From Euwallacea fornicatus (taxonomy: Eukaryota; Arthropoda; Insecta; Coleoptera; Curculionidae), in NCBI RefSeq assembly GCF_040115645.1, contig NW_027096037.1, forward strand, positions 434,001-498,000: a stretch of 64,000 bases of DNA, written 5' to 3'. A program made the position numbers and the translations under genes. This document shows positions 1 to 11,390 of this stretch, in pieces. Positions within the stretch are counted from its first letter, which is position 1. Every line of letters begins with the position of its first letter. The notes under the pieces were generated by a model. That model searched no databases and was not told where the DNA came from. It worked only from the letters and a program-made list of their open reading frames with translations.

Positions 1-17
1 GAATTTCCAAGAAAAAT

Positions 18-43
18 AGTACTTTGTGTACTCGAACACACAA
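18..43. other. Overlapping dyad motifs in each monomer (representative)
   Basis: AGTAC-TTTGT-GTACT at 18-32 is a perfect 5-bp-arm dyad. TTGTGT at 24-29 and ACACAA at 38-43 form a 6-bp-arm dyad with an 8-base spacer. The two overlap and recur in most of the ~365 monomers. Class S9/S10 (CGAACCC) breaks one pair of the second dyad, and class S5 (GTGCACT) breaks the first. A protein-binding or cruciform role is inference only; short dyads also arise by chance in AT-rich DNA. Confidence 0.5.
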
Positions 44-68
44 CTTTTGGGACTTTTCAAATACTGAA

Positions 69-85
69 ACTCGATAACTACGGAA
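69..85 (+). other. CENP-B-box-like motif (weak, representative)
   Basis: Monomer positions 69-85 match 6 of the 9 fixed bases of the mammalian CENP-B box (NTTCGNNNNANNCGGGN), including both CpGs at exactly the canonical nine-base separation. Missing are the first T, the central A and the last G. S3 monomers (ACACG) drop to 5 of 9. One S1 variant (2173-2189 and 4802-4818) has ATTCG and reaches 7 of 9. The match is partial, so binding is not supported by sequence alone. Confidence 0.3.
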
Positions 86-1227
86 AATGAGGACCAAATT
101 CCTTAAACAAAGTGTCAAATTAATCAGCACTACGAGGCCTTTAAGATTCACAACACATCAACTTTGCATCTAATTGAATTTCCAAGAAAAATAGTACTTT
201 GTGTACTCGAACACACAACTTTTGGGACTTTTCAAATACTGAAACTCGATAACTACGGAAAATGAGGACCAAATTCCTTAAACAAAGTGTCAAATTAATC
301 AGCACTACGAGGCCTTTAAGATTCACAACACATCATCTTTGCATCTTATTGAATTTCCAAGAAAATTAGTACTTTGTGTACTCGAACACACAACTTTTAT
401 GACTTTTCAAACTCTGAAACTCGATAACTAAGGAAAATGAGTACCAAATTCCTTAAACAAAGTGTCAAATTAATCAGCACTACGAGGCCTTTAAGATTCA
501 TAACACATCAACTTTGCATCTAGTTGAATTTCCAAGAAAAATAGTACTTTGTGTACTCGAACACACAACTTTTATGACTTTTCAAACTCTGAAACTCGAT
601 AACTACGGACAATTAGTACCAAATTCCTTAAACAATGTGTCAAATTAATCAGCTATACGAAGGCCTTTAAGATTCACAACACATCAACTTTGCATCTAGT
701 TGAATTTCCAAGAAAAATAGTACTTTGTGTACTCGAACCCACAACTTTTATGACTTTTCAAACTCTGAAACTCGATAACTACGGAAAATGAGTACCAAAT
801 TCCTTAAACAAAGTGTCAAATTAATCAGCTCTTCGAGGCCTTTAAAATGTCACAACACATCATCTTTGCATCTTGATGAATTTCCAAGAAAAATAGTACT
901 TTGTGTACTCGAACACACAACTTTTGGGACTTTTCAAATACTGAAACTCGATAACTACGGAAAATGAGGACCAAATTCCTTAAACAAAGTGTCAAATTAA
1001 TCAGCACTACGAGGCCATTAAGATGCACAACACATCAACTTTGCATCTAGTTGAATTTCCAAGAAAAATAGTACTTTGTGTACTCGAACACACAACTTTT
1101 GGGCCTTTTCAAATACTGAAACTCGATAACTACGGAAAATGAGTACCAAATTCCTTAAACAAAGTGTCAAATTAATCAGCACTACGAGGCCTTTAAGATT
1201 CACAACACATCATCTTTGTATCTTGAT

Positions 1228-3856
1228 GAATTTCCAAGAAATATAGTACTTTGTGTACTGGAACACACAACTTTTATGACTTTTCAAACTCTGAAACTCG
1301 ATAACTACGGAAAATGAGTACCAAATTCCTTGAACAAAGTGTCAAATTAATCAGCTCTTCGAGGCCTTTAAAATGTCACAACACATCATCTTTGCATCTT
1401 GATGAATTTCCAAGAAAAATAGTACTTTGTGTACTCGAACACACAACTTTTGGGACTTTTCAAATACTGAAACTCGATAACTACGGAAAATGAGGACCAA
1501 ATTCCTTAAACAAAGTGTCAAATTAATCAGCACTACGAGGCCTTTAAGATTCACAACACATCAACTTTGCATCTAATTGAATTTCCAAGAAAAATAGTAC
1601 TTTGTGTACTCGAACACACAACTTTTGGGACTTTTCAAATACTGAAACTCGATAACTACGGAAAATGAGGACCAAATTCCTTAAACAAAGTGTCAAATTA
1701 ATCAGCACTACGAGGCCTTTAAGATTCACAACACATCATCTTTGCATCTAGTTGAATTTCCAAGAAAAATAGTACTTTGTGTACTCGAACCCACAACTTT
1801 TATGACTTTTCAAACTCTGAAACTCGATAACTACGGACAATTAGTACCAAATTCCTTAAACAATGTGTCAAATTAATCAGCTATACGAAGGCCTTTAAGA
1901 TTCACAACACATCAACTTTGCATCTAGTTGAATTTCCAAGAAAAATAGTACTTTGTGTACTCGAACACACAACTTTTGGGACTTTTCAAACTCTGAAACA
2001 CGATAACTACGGAAAATGAGGACCAAATTCCTTAAACAAAGTGTCAAATTAATCAGCACTACGAGGCCTTTAAGATTCACAACACATCAACTTTGCATCT
2101 AGTTGAATTTCCAAGAAAAATAGTACTTTGTGTACTCGAACACACAACTTTTGGGACTTTTCAAATACTGAAATTCGATAACTACGGAAAATGAGTACCA
2201 AATTCCTTAAACAAAGTGTCAAATTAATCAGCACTACGAGGCCTTTAAGATTCACAACGCATCAACTTTGCATCTAGTTGAATTTCCAAGAAAAATAGTA
2301 CTTTGTGTACTCGAACACACAACTTTTGGGACTTTTCAAATACTGAAACTCGATAACTACGGAAAATGAGTACCAAATTCCTTAAACAAAGTGTCAAATT
2401 AATCAGCACTACGAGGCCTTTAAGATTCACAACACATCAACTTTGCATCTAGTTGAATTTCCAAGAAAAATAGTACTTTGTGTACTCGAACACACACCTT
2501 TTGGGACTTTTCAAATACTGAAACACGATAACTACGGAAAATGAGTACCAAATTCCTTAAACAAAGTGTCAAATTAATCAGCACTACGAGGCCTTTAAGA
2601 TTCACAACACATCATCTTTGCATCTAGTTGAATTTCCAAGAAAAATAGTACTTTGTGTACTCGAACACACAACTTTTGGGACTTTTCAAATACTGAAACT
2701 CGATAACTACGGAAAATGAGTACCAAATTCCTTAAACAAAGTGTCAAATTAATCAGCACTACGAGGCCTTTAAGATTCACAACACATCAACTTTGCATCT
2801 AGTTGAATTTCCAAGAAAAATAGTACTTTGTGAACTCGAACACACAACTTTTGGGACTTTTCAAATACTGAAACTCGATAACTACGGAAAATGAGGACCA
2901 AATTCCTTAAACAAAGTGTCAAATTAATCAGCACTACGAGGCCTTTAAGATTCACAACACATCATCTTTGCATCTAGTTGAATTTCCAAGAAAAATAGTA
3001 CTTTGTGTACTCGAACACACAACTTTTATGACTTTTCAAACTCTGAAACTCGATAACTACGGAAAATGAGTACCAAATTCCTTAAACAAAGTGTCAAATT
3101 AATCAGCTCTTCGAGGCCTTTAAAATGTCACAACACATCATCTTTGCATCTTGATGAATTTCCAAGAAAAATAGTACTTTGTGTACTCGAACACACAACT
3201 TTTGGGACTTTTCAAATACTGAAACTCGATAACTACGGAAAATGAGGACCAAATTCCTTAAACAAAGTGTCAAATTAATCAGCACTACGAGGCCTTTAAG
3301 ATTCACAACACATCAACTTTGCATCTAGTTGAATTTCCTAGAAATACAGTACTTTGTGTACTCGAACACACAACTTTTATGACTTTTCAAACTCTGAAAC
3401 TCGATAACTACGGAAAATGAGTACCAAATTCCTTAAACAAAGTGTCAAATTAATCAGCACTACGAAGCCTTTAAGATTCATAACACATCAACTTTGCATC
3501 TAGTTGAATTTCCTAGAAATACAGTACTTTGTGTACTCGAACACACAACTTTTGGGACTTTTCAAACTCTGAAACACGATAACTACGGAAAATGAGGACC
3601 AAATTCCTTAAACAAAGTGTCAAATTAATCAGCACTACGAGGCCTTTAAGATTCACAACACATCAACTTTGCATCTAGTTGAATTTCCAAGAAAAATAGT
3701 ACTTTGTGTACTCGAACACACAACTTTTGGGACTTTTCAAATACTGAAACTCGATAACTACGGAAAATGAGGACCAAATTCCTTAAACAAAGTGTCAAAT
3801 TAATCAGCTCTTCGAGGCCTTTAAAATGTCACAACACATCATCTTTGTATCTTGAT
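1228..3856 (+). repeat. 15-mer higher-order repeat, copy 1 (2629 bp)
   Basis: Class order is S7q S1 S1 S10 S3 S1 S1 S1* S1 S1 S7q S1 S7 S3 S1q, where S1* (2455) carries ACACG and CACACC. The first monomer is marked by AAATATAG, GTACTGG and CTTGAAC. The monomer at 2105 has AAATTCG, the one at 2805 has GTGAACTCG, and those at 3331 and 3506 have CCTAGAAATACAG. All these private variants reappear 2629 bp later, which defines the unit. Confidence 0.95.
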
Positions 3857-6485
3857 GAATTTCCAAGAAATATAGTACTTTGTGTACTGGAACACACAAC
3901 TTTTATGACTTTTCAAACTCTGAAACTCGATAACTACGGAAAATGAGTACCAAATTCCTTGAACAAAGTGTCAAATTAATCAGCACTTCGAGGCCTTTAA
4001 AATGTCACAACACATCATCTTTGCATCTTGATGAATTTCCAAGAAAAATAGTACTTTGTGTACTCGAACACACAACTTTTGGGACTTTTCAAATACTGAA
4101 ACTCGATAACTACGGAAAATGAGGACCAAATTCCTTAAACAAAGTGTCAAATTAATCAGCACTACGAGGCCTTTAAGATTCACAACACATCAACTTTGCA
4201 TCTAATTGAATTTCCAAGAAAAATAGTACTTTGTGTACTCGAACACACAACTTTTGGGACTTTTCAAATACTGAAACTCGATAACTACGGAAAATGAGGA
4301 CCAAATTCCTTAAACAAAGTGTCAAATTAATCAGCACTACGAGGCCTTTAAGATTCACAACACATCATCTTTGCATCTAGTTGAATTTCCAAGAAAAATA
4401 GTACTTTGTGTACTCGAACCCACAACTTTTATGACTTTTCAAACTCTGAAACTCGATAACTACGGACAATTAGTACCAAATTCCTTAAACAATGTGTCAA
4501 ATTAATCAGCTATACGAAGGCCTTTAAGATTCACAACACATCAACTTTGCATCTAGTTGAATTTCCAAGAAAAATAGTACTTTGTGTACTCGAACACACA
4601 ACTTTTGGGACTTTTCAAACTCTGAAACACGATAACTACGGAAAATGAGGACCAAATTCCTTAAACAAAGTGTCAAATTAATCAGCACTACGAGGCCTTT
4701 AAGATTCACAACACATCAACTTTGCATCTAGTTGAATTTCCAAGAAAAATAGTACTTTGTGTACTCGAACACACAACTTTTGGGACTTTTCAAATACTGA
4801 AATTCGATAACTACGGAAAATGAGTACCAAATTCCTTAAACAAAGTGTCAAATTAATCAGCACTACGAGGCCTTTAAGATTCACAACGCATCAACTTTGC
4901 ATCTAGTTGAATTTCCAAGAAAAATAGTACTTTGTGTACTCGAACACACAACTTTTGGGACTTTTCAAATACTGAAACTCGATAACTACGGAAAATGAGT
5001 ACCAAATTCCTTAAACAAAGTGTCAAATTAATCAGCACTACGAGGCCTTTAAGATTCACAACACATCAACTTTGCATCTAGTTGAATTTCCAAGAAAAAT
5101 AGTACTTTGTGTACTCGAACACACACCTTTTGGGACTTTTCAAATACTGAAACACGATAACTACGGAAAATGAGTACCAAATTCCTTAAACAAAGTGTCA
5201 AATTAATCAGCACTACGAGGCCTTTAAGATTCACAACACATCATCTTTGCATCTAGTTGAATTTCCAAGAAAAATAGTACTTTGTGTACTCGAACACACA
5301 ACTTTTGGGACTTTTCAAATACTGAAACTCGATAACTACGGAAAATGAGTACCAAATTCCTTAAACAAAGTGTCAAATTAATCAGCACTACGAGGCCTTT
5401 AAGATTCACAACACATCAACTTTGCATCTAGTTGAATTTCCATGAAAAATAGTACTTTGTGAACTCGAACACACAACTTTTGGGACTTTTCAAATACTGA
5501 AACTCGATAACTACGGAAAATGAGGACCAAATTCCTTAAACAAAGTGTCAAATTAATCAGCACTACGAGGCCTTTAAGATTCACAACACATCATCTTTGC
5601 ATCTAGTTGAATTTCCAAGAAAAATAGTACTTTGTGTACTCGAACACACAACTTTTATGACTTTTCAAACTCTGAAACTCGATAACTACGGAAAATGAGT
5701 ACCAAATTCCTTAAACAAAGTGTCAAATTAATCAGCTCTTCGAGGCCTTTAAAATGTCACAACACATCATCTTTGCATCTTGATGAATTTCCAAGAAAAA
5801 TAGTACTTTGTGTACTCGAACACACAACTTTTGGGACTTTTCAAATACTGAAACTCGATAACTACGGAAAATGAGGACCAAATTCCTTAAACAAAGTGTC
5901 AAATTAATCAGCACTACGAGGCCTTTAAGATTCACAACACATCAACTTTGCATCTAGTTGAATTTCCTAGAAATACAGTACTTTGTGTACTCGAACACAC
6001 AACTTTTATGACTTTTCAAACTCTGAAACTCGATAACTACGGAAAATGAGTACCAAATTCCTTAAACAAAGTGTCAAATTAATCAGCACTACGAGGCCTT
6101 TAAGATTCATAACACATCAACTTTGCATCTAGTTGAATTTCCTAGAAATACAGTACTTTGTGTACTCGAACACACAACTTTTGGGACTTTTCAAACTCTG
6201 AAACACGATAACTACGGAAAATGAGGACCAAATTCCTTAAACAAAGTGTCAAATTAATCAGCACTACGAGGCCTTTAAGATTCACAACACATCAACTTTG
6301 CATCTAGTTGAATTTCCAAGAAAAATAGTACTTTGTGTACTCGAACACACAACTTTTGGGACTTTTCAAATACTGAAACTCGATAACTACGGAAAATGAG
6401 GACCAAATTCCTTAAACAAAGTGTCAAATTAATCAGCTCTTCGAGGCCTTTAAAATGTCACAACACATCATCTTTGTATCTTGAT
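3857..6485 (+). repeat. 15-mer higher-order repeat, copy 2 (2629 bp)
   Basis: It repeats copy 1 monomer for monomer. I noticed only about three single-base differences: GCACTTCG for GCTCTTCG in the first monomer, CCATGAAAAAT for CCAAGAAAAAT near 5440, and CGAGGCC for CGAAGCC near 6091. This implies near 99.9% identity and a very recent duplication, or homogenisation by conversion. Confidence 0.95.
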
Positions 6486-7011
6486 GAATTTCCAAGAAAT
6501 ATAGTACTTTGTGTACTGGAACACACAACTTTTATGACTTTTCAAACTCTGAAACTCGATAACTACGGAAAATGAGTACCAAATTCCTTGAACAAAGTGT
6601 CAAATTAATCAGCTCTTCGAGGCCTTTAAAATGTCACAACACATCATCTTTGCATCTTGATGAATTTCCAAGAAAAATAGTACTTTGTGTACTCGAACAC
6701 ACAACTTTTGGGACTTTTCAAATACTGAAACTCGATAACTACGGAAAATGAGGACCAAATTCCTTAAACAAAGTGTCAAATTAATCAGCACTACGAGGCC
6801 TTTAAGATTCACAACACATCAACTTTGCATCTAATTGAATTTCCAAGAAAAATAGTACTTTGTGTACTCGAACACACAACTTTTGGGACTTTTCAAATAC
6901 TGAAACTCGATAACTACGGAAAATGAGGACCAAATTCCTTAAACAAAGTGTCAAATTAATCAGCACTACGAGGCCTTTAAGATTCACAACACATCATCTT
7001 TGCATCTAGTT
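6486..7011 (+). repeat. 15-mer higher-order repeat, truncated copy 3 (three monomers)
   Basis: S7q S1 S1 continue the 2629-bp period, with the AAATATAG/GTACTGG/CTTGAAC marker monomer at 6486. At 7012 the expected S10 monomer is replaced by an S1 with AAATAAATT, so the period breaks at a monomer boundary. Confidence 0.92.
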
Positions 7012-8936
7012 GAATTTCCAAGAAAAATAGTACTTTGTGTACTCGAACACACAACTTTTGGGACTTTTCAAATACTGAAACTCGATAACTACGGAAAATG
7101 AGGACCAAATAAATTAAACAAAGTGTCAAATTAATCAGCACTACGAGGCCTTTAAGATTCACAACACATCATCTTTGCATCTAGTTGAATTTCCAAGAAA
7201 AATAGTACTTTGTGTACTCGAACACACAACTTTTGGGACTTTTCAAACTCTGAAACACGATAACTACGGAAAATGAGGACCAAATTCCTTAAACAAAGTG
7301 TCAAATTAATCAGCACTACGAGGCCTTTAAGATTCACAACACATCATCTTTGCATCTTGATGAATTTCCAAGAAAAATAGTACTTTGTGTACTCGAACAC
7401 ACAACTTTTGGGACTTTTCAAATACTGAAACTCGATAACTACGGAAAATGAGGACCAAATTCCTTAAACAAAGTGTCAAATTAATCAGCACTACGAGGCC
7501 TTTAAGATTCACAACACATCATCTTTGCATCTAGTTGAATTTCCAAGAAAAATAGTACTTTGTGTACTCGAACACACAACTTTTATGACTTTTCAAACTC
7601 TGACACTCGATAACTACGGAAAATGAGTACCAAATTCCTTAAACAAAGTGTCAAATTAATCAGCACTACGAGGCCTTTAAGATTCACAACACATCAACTT
7701 TGCATCTAGTTGAATTTCCAAGAAAAATAGTACTTTGTGAACTCGAACACACAACTTTTGGGACTTTTCAAATACTGAAACTCGATAACTACGGAAAATG
7801 AGGACCAAATTCCTTAAACAAAGTGTCAAATTAATCAGCACTACGAGGCCTTTAAGATTCACAACACATCATCTTTGCATCTAGTTGAATTTCCAAGAAA
7901 AATAGTACTTTGTGTACTCGAACACACAACTTTTATGACTTTTCAAACTCTGAAACTCGATAACTACGGAAAATGAGTACCAAATTCCTTAAACAAAGTG
8001 TCAAATTAATCAGCACTACGAGGCCTTTAAGATTCATAACACATCAACTTTGCATCTAGTTGAATTTCCTAGAAATACAGTACTTTGTGTACTCGAACAC
8101 ACAACTTTTGGGACTTTTCAAACTCTGAAACACGATAACTACGGAAAATGAGGACCAAATTCCTTAAACAAAGTGTCAAATTAATCAGCACTACGAGGCC
8201 TTTAAGATTCACAACACATCAACTTTGCATCTAGTTGAATTTCCAAGAAAAATAGTACTTTGTGTACTCGAACACACAACTTTTGGGACTTTTCAAATAC
8301 TGAAACTCGATAACTACGGAAAATGAGGACCAAATTCCTTAAACAAAGTGTCAAATTAATCAGCACTACGAGGCCTTTAAGATTCACAACACATCAACTT
8401 TGCATCTAATTGAATTTCCAAGAAAAATAGTACTTTGTGTACTCGAACACACAACTTTTGGGACTTTTCAAATACTGAAACTCGATAACTACGGAAAATG
8501 AGGACCAAATTCCTTAAACAAAGTGTCAAATTAATCAGCACTACGAGGCCTTTAAGATTCACAACATATCATCTTTGCATCTAGTTGAATTTCCAAGAAA
8601 AATAGTACTTTGTGTACTCGAACACACAACTTTTATGACTTTTCAAACTCTGACACTCGATAACTACGGAAAATGAGTACCAAATTCCTTAAACAAAGTG
8701 TCAAATTAATCAGCACTACGAGGCCTTTAAGATTCACAACACATCAACTTTGCATCTAGTTGAATTTCCAAGAAAAATAGTACTTTGTGAACTCGAACAC
8801 ACAACTTTTGGGACTTTTCAAATACTGAAACTCGATAACTACGGAAAATGAGGACCAAATTCCTTAAACAAAGTGTCAAATTAATCAGCACTACGAGGCC
8901 TTTAAGATTCACAACACATCATCTTTGCATCTAGTT
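7012..8936 (+). repeat. Array segment with a 1050-bp (six-monomer) offset repeat
   Basis: Class order is S1 S3 S1 S7 S1 S7 S3 S1 S1 S7 S1. The monomers at 7537 and 8587 share a private TGACACTCG, and the following ones (7712, 8762) share GTGAACTCG, so about three monomers recur at a six-monomer offset. The first monomer has AAATAAATT, a variant otherwise seen in the S6 monomers at 11216, 23492 and 28929. Confidence 0.88.
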
Positions 8937-10164
8937 GAATTTCCAAGAAAAATAGTACTTTGTGTACTCGAACACACAACTTTTATGACTTTTCAAATTC
9001 TGAAACTCGATAACTACGGAAAATGAGTACCAAATTCCTTAAACAAAGTGTCAAATTAATCAGCTCTTCGAGGCCTTTAAAATGTCACAACACATCATCT
9101 TTGCATCTTGATGAATTTCCAAGAAAAATAGTACTTTGTGTACTCGAACACACAACTTTTGGGACTTTTCAAATACTGAAACTCGATAACTACGGAAAAT
9201 GAGGACCAAATTCCTTAAACAAAGTGTCAAATTAATCAGCACTACGAGGCCTTTAAGATTCACAACACATCAACTTTGCATCTAGTTGAATTTCCTAGAA
9301 ATACAGTACTTTGTGTACTCGAACACACAACTTTTATGACTTTTCAAACTCTGAAACTCGATAACTACGGAAAATGAGTACCAAATTCCTTAAACAAAGT
9401 GTCAAATTAATCAGCACTACGAGGCCTTTAAGATTCATAACACATCAACTTTGCATCTAGTTGAATTTCCTAGAAATACAGTACTTTGTGTACTCGAACA
9501 CACAACTTTTGGGACTTTTCAAACTCTGAAACACGATAACTACGGAAAATGAGGACCAAATTCCTTAAACAAAGTGTCAAATTAATCAGCACTACGAGGC
9601 CTTTAAGATTCACAACACATCAACTTTGCATCTAGTTGAATTTCCAAGAAAAATAGTACTTTGTGTACTCGAACACACAACTTTTGGGACTTTTCAAATA
9701 CTGAAACTCGATAACTACGGAAAATGAGGACCAAATTCCTTAAACAAAGTGTCAAATTAATCAGCTCTTCGAGGCCTTTAAAATGTCACAACACATCATC
9801 TTTGTATCTTGATGAATTTCCAAGAAATATAGTACTTTGTGTACTCGAACACACAACTTTTATGACTTTTCAAACTCTGAAACTCGATAACTACGGAAAA
9901 TGAGTACCAAATTCCTTGAACAAAGTGTCAAATTAATCAGCTCTTCGAGGCCTTTAAAATGTCACAACACATCATCTTTGCATCTTGATGAATTTCCAAG
10001 AAAAATAGTACTTTGTGTACTCGAACACACAACTTTTGGGACTTTTCAAATACTGAAACTCGATAACTACGGAAAATGAGGACCAAATTCCTTAAACAAA
10101 GTGTCAAATTAATCAGCACTACGAGGCCTTTAAGATTCACAACACATCAACTTTGCATCTAATT
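8937..10164 (+). repeat. Seven-monomer block copied from the 15-mer (offset 3328 bp)
   Basis: S7q S1 S7 S3 S1q S7q S1 match 5609-6836 of the 15-mer, including the two CCTAGAAATACAG monomers and the AAATATAG/CTTGAAC marker. The marker monomer here has the ordinary GTACTCG rather than GTACTGG, so it is the ancestral or a converted form. Confidence 0.88.
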
Positions 10165-10690
10165 GAATTTCCAAGAAAAATAGTACTTTGTGTACTCGAA
10201 CACACAACTTTTGGGACTTTTCAAATACTGAAACTCGATAACTACGGAAAATGAGGACCAAATTCCTTAAACAAAGTGTCAAATTAATCAGCTCTACGAG
10301 GCCTTTAAGATTCACAACACATCAACTTTGCATCTAGTTGAATTTCCAAGAAAAATAGTACTTTGTGTACTCGAACACACAACTTTTGGGACTTTTCAAA
10401 TACTGAAACTCGATAACTACGGAAAATGAGTACCAAATTCCTTAAACAATGTGTCAAATTAATCAGCTATACGAAGGCCTTTAAGATTCACAACACATCA
10501 ACTTTGCATCTAGTTGAATTTCCAAGAAAAATAGTACTTTGTGTACTCGAACACACAACTTTTGGGACTTTTCAAACTCTGAAACACGATAACTACGGAA
10601 AATGAGGACCAAATTCCTTAAACAAAGTGTCAAATTAATCAGCACTACGAGGCCTTTAAGATTCACAACACATCAACTTTGCATCTAGTT

Positions 10691-11390
10691 GAATTTCCAA
10701 GAAAAATAGTACTTTGTGTACTCGAACACACAACTTTTGGGACTTTTCAAATACTGAAACTCGATAACTACGGAAAATGAGGACCAAATTCCTTAAACAA
10801 AGTGTCAAATTAATCAGCACTACGAGGCCTTTAAGATTCACAACACATCAAATTTGCATCTAGTTGAATTTCCAAGAAAAATAGTACTTTGTGTACTCGA
10901 ACACACAACTTTTGGGGCTTTTCAAATACTGAAACTCGATAACTACGGAAAATGAGGACCAAATTCCTTAAACAAAGTGTCAAATTAATCAGCACTACGA
11001 GGCCTTTAAGATTCACAACACATCAAATTTGCATCTAGTTGAATTTCCAAGAAAAATAGTACTTTGTGTACTCGAACACACAACTTTTGGGGCTTTTCAA
11101 ATACTGAAACTCGATAACTACGGAAAATGAGGACCAAATTCCTTAAACAATGTGTCAAATTAATCAGCTATACGTGGCCTTTAAGATTCACAACTCATTA
11201 TCTTTGCATCTAGTTGAGTTTCCAAGAAAAATAGTACTTTGAGTACTCGAACTCACAACTTTTGGGGCTTTTCAAATACTGAAACTCGATAACTACGGAA
11301 AATGAGGACCAAATAAATTAAACAAAGTGTCAAATTAATCAGCACTACGAGGCCTTTAAGATTCACAACACATCATCTTTGCATCTAGTT
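10691..11390 (+). repeat. S1-S4-S4-S6 cassette, 700 bp (1st of 7)
   Basis: It is a fixed four-monomer order: S1 ending CATCAAATT, S4 ending CATCAAATT, S4 with CAATGTG and GCTATACG, then S6 with the GAGTTTCC start. The other copies are at 22967-23666, 28404-29103, 46118-46817, 52256-52955, 55588-56287 and 63131-63830. In the first three copies (10.7, 23.0 and 28.4 kb) the second S4 ends GCTATACGTGGCC/CATTATC and S6 has AAATAAATT. The later four have GCTATACGAGGCC/CATCATC and AAATTCC. Confidence 0.93.
11216..11390 (+). repeat. S6 monomer with enhanced palindrome
   Basis: T-to-A at monomer position 27 changes the usual dyad into AGTACT-TTG-AGTACT (11233-11247) and creates the 8-bp palindrome GAGTACTC (11241-11248). 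S6 also has GAGTTTCC and GAACTCAC. Other S6 monomers start at 23492, 28929, 46643, 52781, 56113 and 63656. Those at 23492 and 28929 have TAGTAGTTTGAG, which removes the left AGTACT. Confidence 0.85.

Larger units (their letters stand above)
1..175 (+). repeat. Reference satellite monomer, class S1 (175 bp)
   Basis: This is the most common class and is used here as the phase reference, starting at GAATTTCC. It contains 67 A, 36 C, 24 G and 48 T (34% GC) and four CpGs, at monomer positions 33, 72, 81 and 133. Diagnostic sites are GGGAC near position 49, ATACTG at 61-66, ACTCG at 69-73, GAGGACC near 89, CAAAGTG near 118, and GCACTACGAGGCC from about 127. There is a ScaI-type AGTACT at 18-23 and a StuI-type AGGCCT at 135-140. 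Many S1 copies have GAGTACC instead of GAGGACC. The tail varies between CATCAAC, CATCATC and CATCAAATT. The stated phase is arbitrary. Confidence 0.95.
1..1227 (+). repeat. Array segment: seven monomers, irregular left edge
   Basis: Class order is S1 S1 S7 S8 S9q S1 S2, with starts at 1, 176, 351, 526, 702, 878 and 1053. The S7 at 351 has AAGG in place of ACGG, a sub-variant that recurs much later (12.1, 21.2, 38.7, 42.4, 54.0 and 57.3 kb). The S1 at 878 carries a private GGCCATTAAGATGC tail. This segment is not part of the 15-mer that follows, although its last monomer ends in the TTTGTATCTTGATG tail seen before each 15-mer copy. Confidence 0.9.

Noticed and set aside
69..85. A true CENP-B box
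   Set aside because: Three of the nine fixed bases are missing in the common class, including the central A and the final G. It is kept only as a weak resemblance.
135..140. AGGCCT and AGTACT as regulatory sites
   Set aside because: They are ordinary restriction-type palindromes that recur because the monomer recurs. They predict a ~175-bp digestion ladder but give no evidence of regulation.
1..175. Assignment to a named plant satellite family such as the Arabidopsis or Brassica centromere repeats
   Set aside because: Length and composition are compatible, but I cannot confirm sequence identity from memory. A search of satellite databases would decide.
141..326. Antisense reading frame of 61 codons (67 in q-tail junctions), repeated in about two hundred places
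   Set aside because: It exists only because this stretch of the minus strand lacks stops, and it is longer than one monomer (186 against 175 bases). Since 175 is not a multiple of three, the frame shifts at each monomer. One-base insertions and the ATGAC core destroy it in many monomers without any compensating change. It has no promoter or ribosome-context evidence and no recognisable protein family, so it is not a gene.
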